Of a stretch of 64,000 nt of DNA, positions 29,672-38,963 are shown piece by piece. How positions within the stretch are numbered: the stretch's first letter is position 1; every line of letters begins with the position of its first letter. The stretch is from an uncultured Balneolaceae bacterium (GTDB taxonomy: Bacteria; Bacteroidota; Rhodothermia; Balneolales; Balneolaceae), in the NCBI GenBank assembly GCA_937125285.1, contig CAKZLH010000256.1, positions 1 through 64,000 of the forward strand. Reading direction: 5' to 3'. The notes beneath the pieces were generated by a model, which worked only from the letters and a program-made list of their open reading frames with translations, ran no database searches and was not told the DNA's origin. Position numbers and translations under genes: made by a program.

Positions 29672-32600
29672 TAGCTAAGGCCTTTAAAGGGTTTATCATT
29701 GCTAATTTCATTCCATTCATCCCAAAACTCATAGCTTTTTGTAACAAATAAGTCATCTTCAACAGGAGCATGTTCCCCCCAAATCATACTGTTCCAAATA
29801 TCTTCTGATTCACTGGGTAAAGGCGACTCATAGGTCTTAGGAAACCATTCCGCTTTGGCCTTAGCCCATGCTTTACTTTCATCAAAAACTTTTTTTCTCT
29901 TGTCGTATCCACCGGTGATAAAAGCAAAGGAACTGTTGGGTAAAAAATGAAGCGATTCTACAGATTCAACGCCCTGTTTATAACCTTTAACGATCCTTTT
30001 CAAAATCTCAACCGCTTGATCACTCTGTTCTATGGAAAGCGTACAAACTCGAGGCGAATTAGATGTTAAATAATAGTAATTCGCTTTATTTGCTTTATTA
30101 GATACGGCATTGAAAAGGAATTTTATCCAATATTCAATGGCATATTTAGTACTCATTGAGCCCAATCGGAAATCTTGAATCGATTGATCTTGGCCAAGTT
30201 GTAAATTTCCAAAAAGTTTAGAATCATCGAGTGTTATTTCGGTTTGAACCATACCAACCTGTCGCTGTGAAGGAATCACTAAGTCATAAAAAGAGTGTAT
30301 TTCGGCATATAATTCATCAAACTTTGACTGATATACCCCCAAAGGTGGGATAATTTTTTTAGACTCTAGATACATTTGGCATTCACTTTTGGAATAATCT
30401 TGCTCTATAGAATCCCATATAGAGTTTTTCACCAAATACCTATCCAAATGGTTTAGCTCATACTGCTCAAAATCCATTAATTCACGTGATTCATAGGCTG
30501 GCTTAATACTGAGCTGTCTTTCCAAAAGAAATTTTGCTGGATGCTGATAAAAGCGAATCAAATCAACTAGGTCTATTGAATCAAACCTCTTGCTCTCATT
30601 GCTTATGCCTTCATAAAATTGATCCGTTACAAAACTCTGGTTCCTATTTTGATCCAATAATTTAGTGGTAAGCTGTTGGTAATAATGCTTGTGAAATGAA
30701 ATCTTATCCGTATCGGAATGGAAATAATCTTGTGAAAATCCATGCAATCGATGATCGAATACCATGAGTTTTGGCGATATGGCTGCAGAAGGTGAATCGC
30801 TGCTTACGGTGTGATTCCGATAAAATTCCTGATGTAAATAACGCAGTTGAGTGATTAAGGGTGAAGGGTTCTTAACCTTATTAGTATGCACATCTGATCC
30901 CTCGTAGCTGAGAAAGTAACGTTGATTGGTAAGTGCTAGACGTTCAATAAACAAGCGATGTAAATCCTTTTTTCTCTCACGTTCGCCTGAAATAGGATGT
31001 CGATGAATAAGATCAAAAATAGGCCTTGTTTGATTTCCTGGAAACACTTGTTCATTAAGACCCAACATAGCCACGTAATTGAAAGGAATAAGACGATTTG
31101 GAATATGTTCACTAACTAAAATACCAAAGCCATAAGTAGAGGCATGATTATCCTTTTCTACGGCTACTTGACGAAACCATTTCAAAAATAGATCTTGGCT
31201 TATCGACACATCCGTATATGAGAGTTCTAGTTTTAAATGATCTAACCATTGTATTTCTCTATCAAATACCCATCCCTCCTCGTTGCGAATAGTTTCAAAG
31301 TTTTCAATAAAAATCTTTTGAATCCAGTCAATCCATTCAATGGTTGACCTATTTGTGTGTAAACCTATAGAAAGTAATCTTAATCGGTCAAAGAGAAGTT
31401 GAAGCTTTGATAGTACCTCAAGGTGGTCATTCTTACGAATCAAATGAGAAGGACTGGGTGAAATAATGTCTTGGAACTCTTTTTCATTAAATAAGAAGCC
31501 TCTCCACCATGACAATAATCCTTCTTTAAAACTAAAAGGATGATTTTCTTCAAGACCAAAGTGAATGTTTGTCTCGGTAATCCAATGTTTAATCTGTTTT
31601 AGGTCTTCGTCTGATATATCATTTACCCTAGCAATATTTGGATCATTTAACACATCAACCAACTGATTCATTTTAAAATCACCACTCACCAACTCCAGAA
31701 TCATAATCAGGCTACTTCTAAGCGATTGAGCCTGATTTAATGGTAAATAAACAGGTAGTCGTGGTTCTTGTCCAAATACGTGAGTTATGATAGGTGCGTA
31801 GGTTAATAAGTCAGGAACCGATATTCCAATAGTGTCTAATGCTATATCGGGATTTTGCTTTATGAATGACAGTATATCATCTTTTAGCACCTCTACCTCT
31901 CTTTTCGGTGAGTGACAACTATGTATAGTGCCCTCTAAGTCTAATATTCTTTCAAGTGTGAATACAGGATCTTCGGATACTTGAGGTGTTTGGGAACTTT
32001 GGAGATTTTCACTCAGTCTCAAAAGTCCTTCGGAACTCCGACAACTCTGCTGCCATTTTAGACTCAGATTTTTTAAAAATGGACTATAGGTATTTCCCCT
32101 ACTCAGGCTGAACGAAGTAAAACTACTATAGTTAACTAAATGCACATCACAAACGGCCGACAAACCCTCCAAGCTCTTTAACAGTACCTCTCCCCAATCT
32201 CGTTCTCCTAACACAAATAATTGATTAGGTAATTGATTCTTCAAGCTTTCTATTTCAGCACTTTGAAGTAGTTCAAACCATCTAATGTAGATACTACTTC
32301 TTGAAATATGATTTCTCGATTCAGCTATTAGACTATCGGTAATAGATTTCCATAGTCGCATCTGGAGTTCAAGGTGACTGTCGGTAATACCGTCGTGAGG
32401 ATATTTGGAATCATGAATTCCCTTCTCCCAACCCAAAATCATTTGAGGTCGAACATTCAAATACTGATCATAAACATCGGCATATTGCTGAGCCAAGGCA
32501 AAGCGCTGCATTTCATCCTCAAGTCCCTCATATACTTCCATAAAAAGGGGATCCTTCTCCAGAAGTTCAAAAATCCTAAAACTTAATGCATTCAGATCAG

Positions 32601-32856
32601 TAGGTAATTTTTTAGGTACTTCCGGGTCTGTAGAGCGATAAAGCTTCCATATCAATTCAACAGGAAACACATAATTCAGATGTGCCGAGCTACCCTTTTG
32701 TAATGCAACTTCACGCTCGACCCATTCTTGGAATTCACGGTTGGGAACCACTACCCATGGGGCCTCTAAAGGAGATGTATTTTTTTGAAGCTGTTGGCTC
32801 AAATACCCAATCAGTTCTGTAGGATTTTGAGCTTCAAAGTAATGGATCATAGACAA
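29671..32856 (-). CDS. recC: Exodeoxyribonuclease V subunit gamma RecC
   Basis: APWVVVPNREFQEWVEREVA; VAMLGLNEQVFPGNQTRPIFDLI; HRLFIERLALTNQRYFLSYEG; adjacent recB. Confidence 0.93.
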   Translation of the reverse strand: MSMIHYFEAQNPTELIGYLSQQLQKNTSPLEAPWVVVPNREFQEWVEREVALQKGSSAHLNYVFPVELIWKLYRSTDPEVPKKLPTDLNALSFRIFELLEKDPLFMEVYEGLEDEMQRFALAQQYADVYDQYLNVRPQMILGWEKGIHDSKYPHDGITDSHLELQMRLWKSITDSLIAESRNHISRSSIYIRWFELLQSAEIESLKNQLPNQLFVLGERDWGEVLLKSLEGLSAVCDVHLVNYSSFTSFSLSRGNTYSPFLKNLSLKWQQSCRSSEGLLRLSENLQSSQTPQVSEDPVFTLERILDLEGTIHSCHSPKREVEVLKDDILSFIKQNPDIALDTIGISVPDLLTYAPIITHVFGQEPRLPVYLPLNQAQSLRSSLIMILELVSGDFKMNQLVDVLNDPNIARVNDISDEDLKQIKHWITETNIHFGLEENHPFSFKEGLLSWWRGFLFNEKEFQDIISPSPSHLIRKNDHLEVLSKLQLLFDRLRLLSIGLHTNRSTIEWIDWIQKIFIENFETIRNEEGWVFDREIQWLDHLKLELSYTDVSISQDLFLKWFRQVAVEKDNHASTYGFGILVSEHIPNRLIPFNYVAMLGLNEQVFPGNQTRPIFDLIHRHPISGERERKKDLHRLFIERLALTNQRYFLSYEGSDVHTNKVKNPSPLITQLRYLHQEFYRNHTVSSDSPSAAISPKLMVFDHRLHGFSQDYFHSDTDKISFHKHYYQQLTTKLLDQNRNQSFVTDQFYEGISNESKRFDSIDLVDLIRFYQHPAKFLLERQLSIKPAYESRELMDFEQYELNHLDRYLVKNSIWDSIEQDYSKSECQMYLESKKIIPPLGVYQSKFDELYAEIHSFYDLVIPSQRQVGMVQTEITLDDSKLFGNLQLGQDQSIQDFRLGSMSTKYAIEYWIKFLFNAVSNKANKANYYYLTSNSPRVCTLSIEQSDQAVEILKRIVKGYKQGVESVESLHFLPNSSFAFITGGYDKRKKVFDESKAWAKAKAEWFPKTYESPLPSESEDIWNSMIWGEHAPVEDDLFVTKSYEFWDEWNEISNDKPFKGLS

Positions 32857-32946
32857 AGAAAAACAAAAGGTGTTTTAAATAGTGAATTACCGTAATTTGA
32901 TTAAGAAATATTTTATACTTCATTATATAATAAAATATACTTTTGT

Positions 32947-33315
32947 ATGCAATTTTATAGTAGAAAAATTATTAAACCTCAAGATCTCAATAATTATGGC
33001 ACCTTATTTGGTGGAGCCGTATTAAGTTGGATTGACGAGGAGGCCGCTGTATTTGTTGCCTGCCAGTTAGGTAAAAAAAATATCGTTACAAAATACATGT
33101 CCGAAATCAATTTTGTTCATTCAGGTGAATTAGGTGATGTGATCGAGATTGGTATGGAAACTGTTAAATTTGGCACTAGTTCCATTACAGTTCGCTGCGA
33201 AGTTCGTACAAAATTCAGCAAAAAAACCATTGTGACCATCGAAAAAATAGTATTTGTTCATGTAGATGAGAATGGACGTCCAAAAGCCCATGGGGTTACC
33301 GAAGCCGTTGAATAA
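32947..33315 (+). CDS. Acyl-CoA thioesterase (hotdog fold, YciA-like)
   Basis: DLNNYGTLFGGAVLSWIDEEAAVFV; SEINFVHSGELGDVIEI. Confidence 0.88.
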   Translation: MQFYSRKIIKPQDLNNYGTLFGGAVLSWIDEEAAVFVACQLGKKNIVTKYMSEINFVHSGELGDVIEIGMETVKFGTSSITVRCEVRTKFSKKTIVTIEKIVFVHVDENGRPKAHGVTEAVE

Positions 33316-33839
33316 TGAGGTACTGTAAAGAAAGTGAAATTCTGGATACCGATTTTATTTACTCACTTTTAGGACGCCCTTACAAAGACCCCAATCGTCT
33401 GCTGAGTGTTTCTGGTTCGGGCGGATATTTTATAGAAGATATTCAACTCGAAGATTCGACTTTGGCACCCATACCTGATGATGCCAAAGCCAACATTCAA
33501 CGTTACGATAAAGGACTTTTAATTGCCTTTAATAAGAGTAACAGACTTTATGGTCTCGCGGTGTTTTGGGAAGAAATTAATAAAATACAATTAAGCCAAG
33601 GTCCCGTTCATCTTCAACCCAAGTTCCCACTACCTCTGTGGTGGTTATTACGATTTGGTGTAGCTCCAGAAAAAGCAAAACATTTTGGTTTATTTGGGGA
33701 GTATAAACAAGAGCCTTTGACATTGCGGATTACCTTTGGAGGACATCAGATATCTCTATTTGCCAATGGTTTTTCCTTTGATGAAAAAGCATCTTATTTT
33801 AGAGCTCTATCAGATAAAACTGTGGTCATAATTCAATAG
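33315..33839 (+). CDS. Hypothetical protein
   Basis: ORF overlapping the thioesterase stop (TAATG); no family recognised. Confidence 0.55.
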   Translation: MRYCKESEILDTDFIYSLLGRPYKDPNRLLSVSGSGGYFIEDIQLEDSTLAPIPDDAKANIQRYDKGLLIAFNKSNRLYGLAVFWEEINKIQLSQGPVHLQPKFPLPLWWLLRFGVAPEKAKHFGLFGEYKQEPLTLRITFGGHQISLFANGFSFDEKASYFRALSDKTVVIIQ

Positions 33840-33878
33840 GTATCCAATAGATTACTAATGCAATCAGAATAAATAAAG

Positions 33879-34901
33879 GTGAAAATGAAGGTTCTTGTTA
33901 CAGGTGGTGCGGGCTACATTGGTAGTCATACATGTATAGAGTTGTTAGACCACGGTCATGAGGTAATAGTGATCGATAATTTGTCGAACTCCCATCCACG
34001 TTCATTAGAGCGAGTTCAAAGCATCACACAAAAAGAGCTCGTTTTTTACGAGAAGGATTTACTGGATCAAGAAGCACTTAACCAAATCTTTCAAACTCAT
34101 GCTATTGATGCCGTCATTCATTTCGCTGGATATAAGGCTGTTGGTGAGTCCGTTGAACAACCTCTAATGTATTATCAGAATAACATTCAATCGACGCTTA
34201 TACTCTGCGAGACCATGCAGAGGTATGGAGTAGATCACTTGGTTTTTAGTTCATCAGCTACCGTATACGGGATGGATACAAAAAGCCCTATACCAGAAAA
34301 TGCTCCACTTTCGGCTACCAATCCCTATGGAAGAACCAAATTATTTATTGAAGAAATACTTCGAGATTGGGCACTAACCATACCTGAAAGCTCGATCACA
34401 CTCCTCCGTTATTTCAACCCCGTAGGTGCCCATTCATCGGGTTTGATAGGTGAAGACCCTCAAGGTATACCAAACAATTTAATGCCCTATGTCACCCAAG
34501 TAGCCTCGGGTAGAAGAGCGATTCTATCTGTGTTCGGCAATGACTATGATACCCTCGATGGAACGGGCGTGCGAGATTACATCCATGTGGTAGATTTGGC
34601 TTTAGGTCATGTAAAAGCCCTTGAACATTCCTTTAAAAGTACAGGCTGTAACGCCTATAATTTAGGTACAGGGAATGGAACCAGTGTCTTGGAGTTAGTC
34701 AAAGCTTTTGAACAAGCCACAGGACAGAACGTTCCCTATCAAATAACGGACCGAAGGCCGGGTGATGTAGCCACCTGCTTTGCCAATCCAGAAAAGGCCA
34801 AATTAGAGTTATCATGGGAAGCTACTAGGGATATTGTCCAAATGTGTAAAGACAGTTGGAACTGGCAAGCTAAGCACCCAATGGGTTATCAAACTTCCTA
34901 G
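33879..34901 (+). CDS. galE: UDP-glucose 4-epimerase
   Basis: VTGGAGYIGSHTCIELLDHGHEVIVIDNLSNS; NPYGRTKLFIEE; YFNPVGAHSSG; RDYIHVVDLA. Confidence 0.96.
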   Translation: MKMKVLVTGGAGYIGSHTCIELLDHGHEVIVIDNLSNSHPRSLERVQSITQKELVFYEKDLLDQEALNQIFQTHAIDAVIHFAGYKAVGESVEQPLMYYQNNIQSTLILCETMQRYGVDHLVFSSSATVYGMDTKSPIPENAPLSATNPYGRTKLFIEEILRDWALTIPESSITLLRYFNPVGAHSSGLIGEDPQGIPNNLMPYVTQVASGRRAILSVFGNDYDTLDGTGVRDYIHVVDLALGHVKALEHSFKSTGCNAYNLGTGNGTSVLELVKAFEQATGQNVPYQITDRRPGDVATCFANPEKAKLELSWEATRDIVQMCKDSWNWQAKHPMGYQTS

Positions 34902-34949
34902 ATTTAGTCTTGTGATTTATACAAAAATGCTCTTACTTTTAAGTCCATT

Positions 34950-35031
34950 GCCAAAGTGGCGGAATTGGTAGACGCGCACGACTCAAAATCGTGTTCCTTC
35001 GGGAGTGTGGGTTCGATTCCCACCTTTGGTA
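34950..35031 (+). tRNA. tRNA-Leu, anticodon CAA
   Basis: Acceptor GCCAAAG/CTTTGGT; anticodon stem-loop CACGA-CTCAAAA-TCGTG; long variable arm; T-loop GGTTCGATTCC. CCA is not encoded. Confidence 0.95.
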
Positions 35032-35055
35032 CACAACCATATAATGGAGTTCAGC

Positions 35056-35262
35056 ATGAAAAAAAACATGGGAAATATAGACAGAATTATTCGCTCAGCA
35101 CTTGCAGTGGTTGTAGGTGTCTTGTATTTCAATGGAACTTTAGGTGGTACACTGGGTATAGTCTTATTGGTTTTTGCAACCATATTTCTACTCACCAGTT
35201 TTATTAGCTTCTGCCCTCTTTACACAGTGTTTGGGATAAAAACCTGCGCAACTGAAAAATAG
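35056..35262 (+). CDS. DUF2892 (YgaP-like) small membrane protein
   Basis: MGNIDRIIRSALAVVVGVLYF ... CPLYTVFGIKTC; start at internal ATG 35056. Confidence 0.85.
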   Translation: MKKNMGNIDRIIRSALAVVVGVLYFNGTLGGTLGIVLLVFATIFLLTSFISFCPLYTVFGIKTCATEK

Positions 35263-35264
35263 TT

Positions 35265-35921
35265 TTAGCGTTTCCTTAGAACGGTGCATCCATCTCTGAC
35301 CGGTAGGAGTAGCTGATCTACACGTTCATCTTCTGCTAGTATTTTATTAAACCGATCCAAAGACATAGACTTTGAATCACTTGGATTCAATACATTAGCA
35401 TTCCAGAGAACATTATCGACGACCATAATCCCACCTTTTTTCAAATGTGTAAGAGTATGTTGATAGTAATGCTCATAGTACAATTTATCGGCATCTAAAT
35501 AGATAAAATCATACACCTTGTGGAGCTTGGTTACATATTCTCGAGCATTGGCTTTGATTAACATTATCTTGTCGTCAAAACCAAATTGACTGAAATGAGA
35601 CTCAGCAATTTTTTGATATCGTAAATTCATTTCTACAGTCTCAATACATCCTCCTTCTGGTAGTACTTCAGCCATTTTTATGGCCGTGTAACCCGTGAAG
35701 GTTCCAATCTCTAAAATCTCTCTCGATCCCGATATTTGAATAAGTAATTGCAATAGATTCCCAACCAAAGGTCCACTAAGCATGTCTATATAATCTAATT
35801 CATTATCAGATTGCCGAATAAGCTCTTGTATGGTTTCACTTTCAGGATAAGAATGTTCTTCGGCGTACCGCTCAACTTCGACGTCTGAAATACTGCGGTA
35901 TGGGATTGGTCTATTTTTCAC
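35265..35921 (-). CDS. SAM-dependent O-methyltransferase (caffeoyl-CoA O-methyltransferase-like)
   Basis: ILEIGTFTGYTAIKMAEVLPEGG; FIYLDADKLYYEHYY; GGIMVVDNVLWNANV. Confidence 0.92.
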   Translation of the reverse strand: MKNRPIPYRSISDVEVERYAEEHSYPESETIQELIRQSDNELDYIDMLSGPLVGNLLQLLIQISGSREILEIGTFTGYTAIKMAEVLPEGGCIETVEMNLRYQKIAESHFSQFGFDDKIMLIKANAREYVTKLHKVYDFIYLDADKLYYEHYYQHTLTHLKKGGIMVVDNVLWNANVLNPSDSKSMSLDRFNKILAEDERVDQLLLPVRDGCTVLRKR

Positions 35922-35927
35922 TAATTT

Positions 35928-36581
35928 GTGCTAGGTTTTTTTCAAATATACGTTAATAAAGCTTTTTTTGTGCATTTTATACCTGCAAGAGAACATCCCC
36001 TTTATCTGTGGTTTTTTTACCAAGTCACTCGGTTTTTGTTTGGATTACGATTTAAACAGGTTGTTATACATGGTGATTATCTTCCCAATCGCAGGAGTAG
36101 TACTATATTTTACTGCAATCACAATTATTGGTGGGACCCACTCATTCCCCATTATCTAAATACCCGTTTGTTTAAGCAGAAAGCAAGAGGAATGATGGAT
36201 TTAAGGCAGGTTCAAAAATATTCCTTCTTCCCAAAAATAGGTGTGTTTTCAGTGGACTTAGAACATCATAGAAATACCATTACCAGTTTGAGATACGCCG
36301 TTGAACATTTAAAAACACCTAATGCCGCTCTTTATTTATTTCCAGAGGGAACCATTGTTCCCGTAGACTCAAAACCTCTGAACTTCAAACCAGGCCTAGC
36401 GTGGATTCAAAAACAGTCCCTTCATTCCGAAACAATCCCGATAGCTATATACATTGATTACTCTAAGAGTTCTAAACCTGACCTTCACATTCAGATTGGA
36501 AAGAGATTAACCGAGAAGCAGGACATGGAGCTGCAATTACGCGAGCTCTTGGAGCATCTTAAACATAAAGTGCATACATAA
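35928..36581 (+). CDS. 1-acyl-glycerol-3-phosphate acyltransferase family (PlsC-like)
   Basis: IFYCNHNYWWDP (NHxxxxD) and LYLFPEGTIVP. Confidence 0.85.
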   Translation: MLGFFQIYVNKAFFVHFIPAREHPLYLWFFYQVTRFLFGLRFKQVVIHGDYLPNRRSSTIFYCNHNYWWDPLIPHYLNTRLFKQKARGMMDLRQVQKYSFFPKIGVFSVDLEHHRNTITSLRYAVEHLKTPNAALYLFPEGTIVPVDSKPLNFKPGLAWIQKQSLHSETIPIAIYIDYSKSSKPDLHIQIGKRLTEKQDMELQLRELLEHLKHKVHT

Positions 36582-36600
36582 TTGTAGGGACTACTATCCC

Positions 36601-37707
36601 TTACCATGTCTTGGGATACAGAAACCTAGATTTTTGAACCCAATGAGCTTTTTTACTCAAATAGCGTAATCTCATATGCACCATCCACCAGTATTTGGAA
36701 TTTGCGATGCGATCAGGTTTAATATACTCTGAGATACCTCTTTGTATTCTTCGGGTTGAACCCGTCACGAACGAAGCCTCACTGTAGTATCTTTGATAAA
36801 AAGGACCATCATCAATGACCTTATCGGAACGTACAATCAGTTCTAATCCTTCACCGGTACACTTGAGTGTCTTGGCCGCATTCAAACCGAACCTATTCTC
36901 TGAATAATCTGATAATTCGATATGATCAATGGTAAAATCTTGCATACCCTTCTCTAAGGGTAGTAACCATGCATTTTTTTGCACTCCTTCATGAGTATTC
37001 ATAAGGTAGTAAACCAAGGTATAATCGGTAAAATGAACTCTCCCCCAATACCAATCATCAAAACTTTCCTTGAGCGGTTCAGATCCAATATTGTGATCAT
37101 GATAGCCTAGACCATTAAAGGCTAGGGTATACATATCGGATCGACCGTCAATATTTAGGTTACCCATAACACCTGCTCTAGGCAGTATTAAATTCCATGA
37201 ATGTTTAAAGGACTCTGGAATCTCATGCGAGATTTTCGCTGCAAAGTTAGCAGCTGGAGAATGGTCTGTTGTATCCTGAACAAATTTCAAACGTCCACGG
37301 AGTTGAAATCCTGAATCGAGCATTTGATTCAGGATAATTTCGTATTCAACTTTATCATCCAAAATTCGTCGTTCAAAAATGTTGCTACCTAACGAAATGG
37401 AAAAATCTTCGGTTTGAACTGCTAAACGGTCTGCCGCGTATTCTAAGAAACTATAATACTCTGCCCTTTCATGATTGTAGATAGATACACTAATTGCAGG
37501 AAAATTATGAGCCGTGCCATGTCCTTCAAATGATGGGCTTTTCTGAGCTTGAATATAGGCCGGCGAGAAAGGATTCCCATCATAGAAGATTATGACGAAC
37601 GACCATTTTTTGTCGGCACTTAGAGCATCAAAATACCACCATTCATAACTACCTATATCTGGTTTTTTGTGAGGAAGCTCGGCATTTAAATCAGAACGAA
37701 TATACAT
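36601..37707 (-). CDS. CrtC-like / lipocalin-like (carotenoid hydratase superfamily) protein
   Basis: DIGSYEWWYFDALSADKKWSFVIIFYDGNPFSP; DDWYWGRVHFTDYTLVYYLMNTHEG. Confidence 0.7.
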   Translation of the reverse strand: MYIRSDLNAELPHKKPDIGSYEWWYFDALSADKKWSFVIIFYDGNPFSPAYIQAQKSPSFEGHGTAHNFPAISVSIYNHERAEYYSFLEYAADRLAVQTEDFSISLGSNIFERRILDDKVEYEIILNQMLDSGFQLRGRLKFVQDTTDHSPAANFAAKISHEIPESFKHSWNLILPRAGVMGNLNIDGRSDMYTLAFNGLGYHDHNIGSEPLKESFDDWYWGRVHFTDYTLVYYLMNTHEGVQKNAWLLPLEKGMQDFTIDHIELSDYSENRFGLNAAKTLKCTGEGLELIVRSDKVIDDGPFYQRYYSEASFVTGSTRRIQRGISEYIKPDRIANSKYWWMVHMRLRYLSKKAHWVQKSRFLYPKTW

Positions 37708-37757
37708 CTAGGATATCTGGTGTATGAGGTTTATATAGAGTTCGTTACCTTCTAGTT

Positions 37758-38954
37758 ATGATGACAATTATATCAGATTGGATCTTATTAGCAGCAGGTT
37801 TTGCATTTGCATTCCAAGTTTTTACGCTTTTCAATTACCTTAGAAACCGTTACTACATTACTGCCATTCCCAAGGAAAATCAAAAAAAAGATACACCAAT
37901 TACTCAAGCTACCATTAGTGTATGCATCCCCGCCCGTAACGAGGCCAATAACATCGTTAAAACCATAGACTCTCTTCTGAAGCAAACCCACCCCCCATTT
38001 GAAATACTTGTCTTAGACGATCAATCCACGGATGAAACCTACCAACTGGTAGAAGCGATTGCTAAAGTAAATCCATCCGTCAAACTTTTTAAGGGTATGG
38101 AAAAACCCTCAGATTGGCTTGGAAAAAATTGGGCCTGCCACCAACTTTCCGAAAAAGCAAATGGCACTATTTTGATCTTTCAAGATGCCGATGTTTGGAT
38201 GTCTGGTCAAGCCATAGAAAGGATAGCCACCCAATTTGATACCTATGACGCTGTAACCGTTTGGCCTCACCAAATTTTAGGTAGTTTTTTTGAACGATTG
38301 GTCTTACCAGGAGTCTATTATGCTTTGCTCACCTTATTTCCAGCAGCCTATTTAAATCAAAAACCCAAATGGCTGCCAGCAAGTATCTATCCCAGATTTA
38401 AACATTTATTTGCCGCAGCGAATGGTCAACTTATTGGCATAAAAAAAGCAGTATACCAGAAACTTGGAGGACATAAGTCTGTAAAAATGGAAGTAGTCGA
38501 AGACATGGCTTTGGCCAAACTAATTAAAACACATGACTACTTAGTTGGAATGTTTCATGGTGCAGATACCGTGTACTGCCGCATGTACCACAATGCTCGC
38601 GAGGTATGGGAAGGTTTTTCTAAGAATTTTATGGCCGGCTTTCCAAATACATTCAGTTTCGTAGCCATGGCATTCGTGCATGTACTAAGTTTCATATTTC
38701 CAGTAGTTCTCTTGTTTATCCCCTCATTTCGGCTTCAGTCGGATAATTCTGAACTAATTCTCTACTTCGCTTTAATTTCTGTAGCCATTTTCACCTTCAT
38801 CCGAATCCATTTAGGCATAATTTTTAAATGGAAAATAGTCTATAGTTTTATACACTTTGGTACGGTTTTGTGGTTTCAAATTTTAGGAATTACGTTATTA
38901 TGGAATAAAATAATTGGGAAAAAGAGTCATTGGAAAGGCAGAGAAATCTCATAA
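37758..38954 (+). CDS. Family 2 glycosyltransferase (CrtQ/CruC-like)
   Basis: SVCIPARNEANNIVKTIDSLLKQTHPPFEILVLDDQSTD; DWLGKNWACHQL; FQDADVWMS; C-terminal TM region and HWKGREI. Confidence 0.85.
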   Translation: MMTIISDWILLAAGFAFAFQVFTLFNYLRNRYYITAIPKENQKKDTPITQATISVCIPARNEANNIVKTIDSLLKQTHPPFEILVLDDQSTDETYQLVEAIAKVNPSVKLFKGMEKPSDWLGKNWACHQLSEKANGTILIFQDADVWMSGQAIERIATQFDTYDAVTVWPHQILGSFFERLVLPGVYYALLTLFPAAYLNQKPKWLPASIYPRFKHLFAAANGQLIGIKKAVYQKLGGHKSVKMEVVEDMALAKLIKTHDYLVGMFHGADTVYCRMYHNAREVWEGFSKNFMAGFPNTFSFVAMAFVHVLSFIFPVVLLFIPSFRLQSDNSELILYFALISVAIFTFIRIHLGIIFKWKIVYSFIHFGTVLWFQILGITLLWNKIIGKKSHWKGREIS

Positions 38955-38963
38955 ATACTACAA

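Noticed and set aside
32938-32945. TACTTTTG, an exact TAnnTTTG -7 element before the thioesterase gene
   Set aside because: It ends 1-2 nt before the ATG and has no TTG at the expected spacing, so transcription would start inside the gene.
34956-35207. ORFs 34956-35207 (+) and 34983-35195 (-)
   Set aside because: They translate through the tRNA-Leu gene and the DUF2892 gene in wrong frames.
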